A stretch of 64,000 bases of DNA from Alkalicoccus luteus. GTDB lineage: Bacteria; Bacillota; Bacilli; Bacillales; Salisediminibacteriaceae. The notes beneath the pieces were generated by a model. The model ran no database searches. It was not told where the DNA came from and saw nothing but the letters and a program-made list of their open reading frames with translations. The first letter of the stretch is position 1. Each line of letters opens with the position of its first letter. Below, piece after piece: positions 52,619-59,082 of this stretch. Where the stretch lies: the NCBI RefSeq assembly GCF_012034335.1, contig NZ_JAATHJ010000018.1, positions 1-64,000 on the forward strand, written 5' to 3'. The translations under genes were made by a program, and so were the position numbers.

Positions 52619-52778
52619 ACATACGTGTAAGCCCTCCCTGATCCAGCTTTTAACAGCGGTTCAGGCAGAGCTACTTCTGCTGTTGGACATGTACGGAGCG
52701 GGCGGTTAACATACAGCATCTCTCCATCGGATCGAATGCTATAACGCTACCATATTTCGGGCGGCTTCGCAACCGCGC

Positions 52779-53579
52779 TCAGCCTTCGATCCGCTCCGCA
52801 TGCGTGTAGACGTTGAAGCGGTCACGGCGGATAAAACCGACTGCCGTGATGCCGAGATCGTCAGCGAGATCGAGGGCCAGGGAGGTCGGTGCTGACTTGG
52901 ACAGCACGACGCCCGCACCGATTTTGGACACCTTCAGCAGCACCTCAGAAGAGAGACGGCCGCTGAACACAATCACTTTATCCTTTAAACTGATGCGGTG
53001 GCGCACGCTGTAGCCGAACAGCTTGTCGAGCCCGTTGTGACGGCCGATATCGGAGCGAGTCACGAGCAGTTCATCTGCAGTTGCCAGACCGACGTTGTGA
53101 AGCCCGCCGGTGGCATGAAAATCGGCCGAGCCGTCCTGCATCTCTTTCATAAGACGGATAATCTGTTCGGGGCGGATGCGCACCGGGCTAGAAACCGTTT
53201 TTGCGGTACGGCGGTCGTTTTCAAAATAAAACTGACGACTTTTACCGCAGCAGGAGCCGATTACCCGCTTGGAAACGCCGAGCCGGTCAAGCGGCAGCAT
53301 TTCTTTTACGTCCGCATGAACGATTCCCTTTTCCTCCGAAATATCAAGCCGCGTCACATCGTCTGCCGAACGGATCACGCCTTCTGAGAGAAGAAATCCG
53401 TATGCCATGTCCTCCATATAGGACGGCGTGCAGAGAAGCGTCGCAAACTCGTCGCCGTTTACGTGAATCGTCACCGGGGCTTCGAGTGCAATCTCGTCTT
53501 CCTTTTCAGTCCGCACGCCGCCTTCGTATGTCTGAATCACCCGCTTGCCGCTTACTTTTTCTGATGCGGTCTCCTTCAT
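52779..53579 (-). CDS. fdhD: Formate dehydrogenase accessory sulfurtransferase FdhD
   Basis: FdhD passes sulphur from a cysteine desulfurase to the molybdenum cofactor of formate dehydrogenase. The 266-residue protein carries the reactive pair Cys110-Cys111 in GSCCGKSR, and the family stretches FATGGLHNVGLA-like (FHATGGLHNVGLA), VTRSDIGRHNGLDKLFG and VFSGRLSSEVLLKVSKIGAGV. The ATG at 53579 follows AGAGGGG; a longer start at 53618 lacks a site. No formate dehydrogenase gene is in the window. Confidence 0.92.
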   Translation of the reverse strand: MKETASEKVSGKRVIQTYEGGVRTEKEDEIALEAPVTIHVNGDEFATLLCTPSYMEDMAYGFLLSEGVIRSADDVTRLDISEEKGIVHADVKEMLPLDRLGVSKRVIGSCCGKSRQFYFENDRRTAKTVSSPVRIRPEQIIRLMKEMQDGSADFHATGGLHNVGLATADELLVTRSDIGRHNGLDKLFGYSVRHRISLKDKVIVFSGRLSSEVLLKVSKIGAGVVLSKSAPTSLALDLADDLGITAVGFIRRDRFNVYTHAERIEG

Positions 53580-53706
53580 GTCAGCTGCCCCTCTCTGAAA
53601 ATATGTATGTGCTTTCATTGTAGCACCGGACGGCTTTGGGTGGCAAAATTAGCGCAGACGATGTAAGATAAACAACGAAACGACAGACAGGAAAGGAACG
53701 ATACGC

Positions 53707-54195
53707 ATGGCACACAGCCGCGATGAAGAAGTCGAGCTGCTTGGCAATACAAACGTTGATTACAAAATGGACTATGATCCGGACATTCTGGAGGCATTTG
53801 AAAACCGCCACACGTACCGCGATTATTTCGTTAAATTTAACTGCCCGGAGTTTACGAGCCTCTGCCCGAAAACCGGTCAGCCGGACTTTGCGACCGTCTA
53901 TATCAGCTACATTCCAGATGAACGCATGGTGGAAAGCAAATCTCTGAAGCTTTATTTGTTCAGCTTCCGCAACCACGGTGACTTTCACGAAGACTGCATG
54001 AATACGATTTTAAATGACCTTGTGGAGCTGATGGACCCCCGCTACATTGAAGTTTGGGGAAAATTCACACCGCGCGGTGGCATTTCCATCGACCCTTACA
54101 CGAACTACGGCAAGCCCGGCACGAAATATGAAAAAATGGCCGAGCACCGCATGATGAATCACGACATGTACCCGGAAACAATCGACCACCGCTAG
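53707..54195 (+). CDS. queF: NADPH-dependent 7-cyano-7-deazaguanine reductase QueF
   Basis: QueF reduces preQ0 to preQ1 in queuosine synthesis. The 162-residue protein is the short unimodular type found in Bacillus. The nucleophile Cys53 and general acid Asp60 are in [11 protein letters not shown]; the conserved motif [21 protein letters not shown] lies downstream (about 91-97 contain the Glu). It ends MYPETIDHR, like B. subtilis QueF, so the C-terminus is intact although a dispersed element starts exactly at its stop codon. It stands alone, without other que genes and with no preQ1 riboswitch that I can see. Confidence 0.93.
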   Translation: MAHSRDEEVELLGNTNVDYKMDYDPDILEAFENRHTYRDYFVKFNCPEFTSLCPKTGQPDFATVYISYIPDERMVESKSLKLYLFSFRNHGDFHEDCMNTILNDLVELMDPRYIEVWGKFTPRGGISIDPYTNYGKPGTKYEKMAEHRMMNHDMYPETIDHR

Positions 54196-55112
54196 TCATG
54201 TCAGATGAATAACCTTGTATCTGCCTGCATCTGCGGACACTCGCTTTCCGGAGGGAACAGCCTTAGCTAACCGCTTCCTCCTGGTGTCGGAAGCGCTGGA
54301 TCTTCGCCTCGTTCTGATCCTCCAGGAGTCGTGGTCCTCCGATTTGGCAGCTGGCAGTCCGGTTGAGAATACTTTTCATGATTGGCACGGCTTATTCAAT
54401 ACTGATTTTACCGTCTCTATGCGACCTTTTTAATATGAAGAGTGATCCAGCCCTTCGCAACATTCGCCAGGGACGTCTCTGGAAATAGCACAGTCTGAAG
54501 ATGCCATGCCGTTCAGATCGTTGAACGGCATGAACGCGCGTGCGGAGCCGAACTGGCTCTTGAAGGCTTCTCGTGAGAAGCCTGTGTCCGAGTGAAGCCT
54601 CATAGACGTTCGATCCTGAACGGCATGAAAAGCGCGTGCGGAGCCGGACCGAGTCTTAAAGGCTTCTCGTGAGAAGCCTGTGTCCGAGTGAAGCCTCATA
54701 GCCGTTCGATCCTGAACGGCATGAAAAGCGCGTGCGGAGCCGGACCGGGTCTTAAAGGCTTCTCGTGAGAAGCCTGTGTCCGAGTGAAGCCTCATAGACG
54801 TTCGATCCTGAACGGCATGAAAAGCGCGTGCGGAGCCGGACCGGGTCTTAAAGGCTTCTCGTGAGAAGCCTATGTCCGAGTGAAGCCTCATAGACGTTCG
54901 ATCCTGAACGGCATGAAAAGCGCGTGCGGAGCCGGACCGGGTCTTAAAGGCTTCTCGTGAGAAGCCTGTGTCCGAGTGAAGCCGTGCTCTTCTTACAGAG
55001 GGATTTACCCTTAGAAATAACTGAAGGCAAGCCCACGGCAGACTAGATAAGCGAAGAAGGATTGTACCAACATGAATAAACATGTAAATAAATTGACTTT
55101 TTCAACACTCTG
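54195..55112 (-). mobile_element. Dispersed element, copy E7, enlarged by tandem repeats
   Basis: The left end lacks the first ~15 bp of the inverted repeat: sequence homologous to the element interior (GTCAT...TGAATAACC) begins at the queF stop. The right end is complete (TTTTTCAACACTCTG) and abuts a terminator stem. Between the two halves lie five tandem 96-bp units, making this the largest copy. A 217-codon open frame on the minus strand crosses the repeats only because 96 is a multiple of 3. Confidence 0.85.
54515..54989 (+). repeat. Tandem array of five 96-bp units
   Basis: Equivalent CGATCCTGAACGGCATG points fall at 54611, 54707, 54803 and 54899, exactly 96 bp apart, preceded by a more diverged first unit. 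Each unit contains the hairpin GGCTTCTCGTGAGAAGCC. Inner units differ by only a few bases, indicating recent amplification. One related unit is in E3, about half a unit in E8, and none in E2. Confidence 0.92.
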
Positions 55113-55140
55113 AAGCCGCCTATTTGGGCGGCTTTTTTGT
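55113..55140 (+). terminator. Terminator stem abutting E7
   Basis: AAGCCGCC pairs with GGCGGCTT around a short loop and is followed by TTTTTT. It starts at the base after the element end, as in most other copies. It probably served queF before the insertion. Confidence 0.85.
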
Positions 55141-55264
55141 TTCCTCCTTCCCTGCTGGTTCAGGACCTTGTGCTGTCATTTGTGATGAGTCTTTCGATTA
55201 CATATACCAATGAACGGATTGCAGAGGGATGGATGGGGTATGGAGAAAGGAGAAGGAGGCGGTT

Positions 55265-56788
55265 ATGTTGGCAACGCTTTGGCTGATGGGTCATCAGTGC
55301 TCGCTCCGGCAGCCCTGGTTCGAATCGTTTGATAAAGAAAAGGATACGGTACTGCTCGTTGAGGAGCATTCAAAGGAACTGTGGAAAGGGTATCATAAGC
55401 AAAAGCTCGTCCTTATTTTCTCGATTATGCGCCATTTCAAAGAGGAGCTGGAGGAAAAAGGCTACAAGGTGGATTACCGGACCGCCGATACGTTTTCAGA
55501 AGGACTCGACAAGCATATCAATCAGTACCGGCCGAAGGAGCTCTATCTGCACGAGCCGACGGACTACCACCGCGGCGAAGACGTGCGGAAATGGGTTAAT
55601 GCGCAGAAAGATACGGACGTGCATACAACGGAGGAAGGCGGATTTTTAATCGGACGCGATGAATGGGAATCGCTTCTTCCAGACGATGAGAACTGGCAAA
55701 TGGACAAGCTTTACCGCAAGTTTCGCAAAGACATGGATGTACTGCTGACGAAGCAGAAAAAACCGATTGGCGGTAAATGGAGCTACGATGCGGACAACCG
55801 CAAAAAGCCGAAAAAAGACATGGAATTTCCAGACCCTTCCTGGCCGAAGCCCGATCAAATCACGAAAGATGTGATGAAGGACGTCGAGAAGACATTCCCA
55901 GACACCTACGGCAAGCTGGAGCCGTTTCATTATCCGGTCACAGCCGATGACGCAGAGGATTTTCTGGAAGATTTCATGAAAAATCGACTCGAGCTGTTCG
56001 GTGATTATCAGGATGCGATGATTCCCGGAGATCCGTTTATGGCTCATTCCCTGCTGTCGACGTCAATTAACAACTCTCTGCTCGACCCGCTCGATGTTGT
56101 ACGCAGAGCGGAGCAGGCCTATCATGATGAAAAGGCCCCGCTCAACGCCGTAGAAGGATTTATTCGGCAGATTATCGGCTGGCGGGAGTATATCCGCGGC
56201 ATTTACCTTCGTAAAATGCCGGATTATGAGAAAACGAATGAACTGAATCATACGCGTGATCTGCCCGACTTCTACTGGACGGCTGATACGGACATGAACT
56301 GCTTGAAGGAGTGCACCGGTGCGGTCGTGGATCACGGCTACAGCCACCACATTCAGCGGCTGATGGTGTTAGGCAACTTTGCAAACCTCGCCGGCATTGA
56401 ACCGAAGCAGGTGTCCGACTGGTTTAATGAAATGTATGTAGATGCGCACGACTGGGTCGTACTCTCGAACGTACTTGGCATGGCGCTGTATGCGGACGGC
56501 GGCCTGATGTCGACGAAACCGTACGTATCGAGCGGTAACTACATTCAAAAAATGAGCCGCTACTGCGGCGACTGCCGCTACAATGTGAAAGAAAAGTACG
56601 GCGAGGACGCCTGTCCGTTTCATTCGCTGTACTGGGATTTTCTTGAGCGGCACGAAGACCGTTTCCGCAGCAACCAGCGTATGGGCATGATTTATAAACA
56701 CGTGGATAATCGCAGCGAAGAGGATACGAAGCAGCAGAAGGACACCGTCAAGCTGAACATGAAGCGCATGAAGGAGGGCAAGCTGTGA
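55265..56788 (+). CDS. Iron-sulphur cryptochrome/photolyase (FeS-BCP/PhrB type)
   Basis: This 507-residue protein belongs to the prokaryotic FeS photolyase family, whose members repair (6-4) photoproducts in light. The four cluster cysteines are Cys346 (TDMNCLKEC), Cys434 and Cys437 (RYCGDCRYN) and Cys450 (EDACPFHSLYW). The active-site helix HGYSHHIQRLMVLGNFA contains the family histidines. The N-terminal antenna-type domain begins LATLWLMGHQCSL. The ATG at 55265 follows AAGGAGG; the ATG at 55229 is upstream of that site. It is coupled to a DUF429 gene by a GTGA overlap. Confidence 0.92.
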   Translation: MLATLWLMGHQCSLRQPWFESFDKEKDTVLLVEEHSKELWKGYHKQKLVLIFSIMRHFKEELEEKGYKVDYRTADTFSEGLDKHINQYRPKELYLHEPTDYHRGEDVRKWVNAQKDTDVHTTEEGGFLIGRDEWESLLPDDENWQMDKLYRKFRKDMDVLLTKQKKPIGGKWSYDADNRKKPKKDMEFPDPSWPKPDQITKDVMKDVEKTFPDTYGKLEPFHYPVTADDAEDFLEDFMKNRLELFGDYQDAMIPGDPFMAHSLLSTSINNSLLDPLDVVRRAEQAYHDEKAPLNAVEGFIRQIIGWREYIRGIYLRKMPDYEKTNELNHTRDLPDFYWTADTDMNCLKECTGAVVDHGYSHHIQRLMVLGNFANLAGIEPKQVSDWFNEMYVDAHDWVVLSNVLGMALYADGGLMSTKPYVSSGNYIQKMSRYCGDCRYNVKEKYGEDACPFHSLYWDFLERHEDRFRSNQRMGMIYKHVDNRSEEDTKQQKDTVKLNMKRMKEGKL

Positions 56789-57483
56789 AGGCGGCAGGTC
56801 TTGACGGCTGCCGCACGGGCTGGATCCTTGTCAGCTCGGAGGACGGCAAGCTAACCGGAGCATCCCTTATCGAAAGGCTGACGCAGCTTCCCTGTAACAC
56901 GTATGAGGCTGTTTGGATCGATATTCCGATCGGGCTTCCCTCTGCTGGCAGCTATCCGCGCCCGACAGAAAAGCTTGCCCGGAAACGGCTTCCCGGACGC
57001 GGCTCCACGGTATTTCCTGTTCCGGTGGAAGACATACTCGCTGCAGATTCGTACCCGGAAGCAAATGCCCTTCATAAGCAGCTGACCGGCTCCGGCCTGC
57101 AGAAGCAAAGCTGGTTTCTGCTGCCTAAAATAGCCGAAGCTCGCGAGACGGCTGACGCGCTTTCCTTAACCGAGGCCCACCCGGAGCTTCTATTTGCCTC
57201 TTTAAACGGGGGGCCTGTTTTGTCAAAAAAGAAGCAGCCTGACGGTCGCGAAGACCGGATCAGACTGCTCGAAACGCTTGATCCTGACGTCCGCAGCTTT
57301 GTTGCGGACGTCCTGCAGCAGTATCCGCGCTCTGCCTTTGCAGCAGATGATCTGCTGGACGCCTGCGTATTGTCTTTATGCGCATCGCATCCTGGTCTGA
57401 ACCGGGAACCGCTTGACCCGGATCCGCGCTTCGATTCCGGGGGCCGGCAAATGAACATGATGATTGTCCATTTTCGTTCATAA
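56785..57483 (+). CDS. DUF429 domain protein
   Basis: This 232-residue protein belongs to the DUF429 family, which has an RNase H-like fold. Acidic residues appear at the expected places: Asp7 in AGLDGCRTGW, Asp in WIDIPIGLP, and Asp residues in AADDLLDAC near the C-terminus. No activity is established for the family. Its GTG start at 56785 overlaps the photolyase stop (GTGA), and AAGGAGGGCAAGCT lies upstream inside the photolyase gene, so the two proteins are made together. A nucleic-acid role connected with light repair is an inference. Confidence 0.82.
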   Translation: MKAAGLDGCRTGWILVSSEDGKLTGASLIERLTQLPCNTYEAVWIDIPIGLPSAGSYPRPTEKLARKRLPGRGSTVFPVPVEDILAADSYPEANALHKQLTGSGLQKQSWFLLPKIAEARETADALSLTEAHPELLFASLNGGPVLSKKKQPDGREDRIRLLETLDPDVRSFVADVLQQYPRSAFAADDLLDACVLSLCASHPGLNREPLDPDPRFDSGGRQMNMMIVHFRS

Positions 57484-57522
57484 GAAAGGCTGCTCCACAG
57501 TGAATACCGGAGCAGCCTTTCT
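57484..57522 (+). terminator. Terminator after the photolyase-DUF429 pair
   Basis: GAAAGGCTGCTCC pairs with GGAGCAGCCTTTC directly after the DUF429 stop. The stem's own TTTC supplies a short U-rich end. Confidence 0.75.
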
Positions 57523-57577
57523 GAATTAAGTGCCATATGAGGACCCGGAAAGTCCGCGGTTTCTCTCCCGGGTCGAT

Positions 57578-58330
57578 CTATTTCAACGAGTACCCGCCGT
57601 CAACGACGAGCTCGGTGCCGATTACATAAGAAGCAGCATCTGAAGCTAAAAACCGGACCGCCGCGACGATTTCAGACGGATCGGCATAGGACCCGCGCGG
57701 CGCTTCCTTCGATGCTTTATCAAAGGATTCTTCGTTGCCGTAAGCTTTAACTGCAAGCTTTGTCTTCGTCGGACCAGGGGAAATGCAGTTGACGCGAATG
57801 CCCTGTCTCGCAAAACGGAGGGCCGTGCTTTTCGTCATCGCTTTTACTGCCGCCTTCGTTCCGCTGTATGCCGGAAGCATCGGATTCACCTTGTCGTTAC
57901 CGAGGATAGCGGCGTTGTTAATGATCGCACCGGATTTCTGCTTCTGCATCTGCTGAAGCGTATACTTCATGTACAGAAACAATGCGGTCTGGTTCACTGC
58001 AATGAGCTCATCCCAGTCTTCCTCTTTTACCCGTGCGAGGGGCCCGCTTCCAAGTGAGAGAACACCGGAGTTATTGAACAGAATATCGATCTTCTCCTCT
58101 TTTTCCAACAGGTTCTCAAAAAAATCAGCTACTTCCTGACGATTCGTGTTGTCGACTTTATGAAAGTGGGCAGTGCTTCCGGCTTCCTGCTCCACGGATT
58201 TTCCTTCTTCTTCCCGCCTGCCTGTAAAATAGACCGTTGCACCACGTTCGGCGAACTGTTTTACGGCTTCTGCACCGATTCCAGAAGTCCCGCCATTCAC
58301 GAGAACGACCTTTCCTTCAAAGTTTTCCAT
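57578..58330 (-). CDS. SDR family protein lacking the catalytic serine
   Basis: This 250-residue protein has the classical short-chain dehydrogenase fold: cofactor motif NGGTSGIGAEAV, NNSGVLSLG, and the YSGTK active site (Tyr155, Lys159). The position usually occupied by catalytic Ser is Ala141 (IINNAAILG), so activity may be reduced or altered. The C-terminal ASYVIGTELVVDGGYS is typical. The substrate is unknown. TGGAGGCAGATAAGA precedes the ATG. It is convergent with the photolyase/DUF429 unit. Confidence 0.85.
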   Translation of the reverse strand: MENFEGKVVLVNGGTSGIGAEAVKQFAERGATVYFTGRREEEGKSVEQEAGSTAHFHKVDNTNRQEVADFFENLLEKEEKIDILFNNSGVLSLGSGPLARVKEEDWDELIAVNQTALFLYMKYTLQQMQKQKSGAIINNAAILGNDKVNPMLPAYSGTKAAVKAMTKSTALRFARQGIRVNCISPGPTKTKLAVKAYGNEESFDKASKEAPRGSYADPSEIVAAVRFLASDAASYVIGTELVVDGGYSLK

Positions 58331-58456
58331 TCTTATCTGCCTCCAGTGTTGTTGACCTTTCGTTTAATATATTCCCAATCTATGTATAACTAAACCTGAT
58401 TGATATGTGATATTATGTAGTCCACTTTTGAGAATTTTTAATAAGGCTGGAATAAT

Positions 58457-58489
58457 AAAACCGGCGATCCATAAACGATCGCCGGTTTT
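58457..58489 (-). repeat. Left copy of the 33-bp terminator duplication flanking E8
   Basis: It is identical to 59044-59076: the complete hairpin ACCGGCGATC/GATCGCCGGT with A4 and T4 ends. It is separated from its twin only by element E8. Confidence 0.92.
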
Positions 58490-59043
58490 CAGGCTGTTGA
58501 AAAAGTCTTTCAACTTACATGTTTATTCGTTTGGTTGTATTTCCTCTCTGCTTACCGAACCTGCCGCGGGCTTGTCTTCAGCTATTTCTCAGGGTGACCC
58601 CTGTATGCCTTGATGCCGTTCGCAGATCTGAACGGCACGGAATCTTTAGACTGCGCTGATTCCACGGGCACGCCGGACACACCGGGAAAACGGCTCTGAT
58701 TCTTGGATAACAACGTCACGATAGGCAGACGCGACTGCTTTTTTTCCGTTTGTATGAATCCGATGAAGCCCTGACACCCCTGTTCACCATTGAAACGTCT
58801 CATCGGGAAGGTTCTATCTGTATGGAAGCCGATCGTGCAGTCCTAACCAGGTACGTGAAACGCACTGCCAGCTGCCGACATCGAAGGACCTCGACTCCTG
58901 GAGGATCAGAACGAGGCGAAGATCCAGCGCTTCCGACGGAAGAAGGAAGCGGTTAGCTGAGCCCGTTCCCTCCGGAAAGCGAGTGTCCGCAGATACAGGC
59001 AGATGCAACGTTATTCACCTAAAATGGCTTTATTGACACTCTG
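58490..59043 (+). mobile_element. Dispersed element, copy E8 (complete, 554 bp)
   Basis: It begins CAGGCTGTTGAAAAAGTC and ends TATTGACACTCTG, whose complement CAGAGTGTCAATAAAG is the partner repeat. Both family halves are present, with a central GCAGACGCGACTGC hairpin followed by a 7-base T-run at 58725-58745. It contains about half of the 96-bp unit. An exact 33-bp direct repeat flanks it, so this is probably a recent insertion. No transposase gene is present. Confidence 0.9.
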
Positions 59044-59076
59044 AAAACCGGCGATCCATAAACGATCGCCGGTTTT
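59044..59076 (-). terminator. Kinase-operon terminator (right copy of the E8 duplication)
   Basis: The hairpin ACCGGCGATC/GATCGCCGGT with a T4 end on the minus strand lies 6 bp beyond the stop of the hybrid kinase gene and ends the four-gene operon. Confidence 0.88.
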
Positions 59077-59082
59077 TGTTAT

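Noticed and set aside
54515-54989. CRISPR-like array
   Set aside because: The 96-bp units are contiguous, with no unique spacers and no cas genes nearby.
54430-55083. 217-codon minus-strand frame with a 32-residue periodic repeat
   Set aside because: It spans a 96-bp tandem repeat in a non-coding element. The period is a multiple of 3, so one frame stays open by chance, and no ribosome site was found. Other element copies do not keep the frame.
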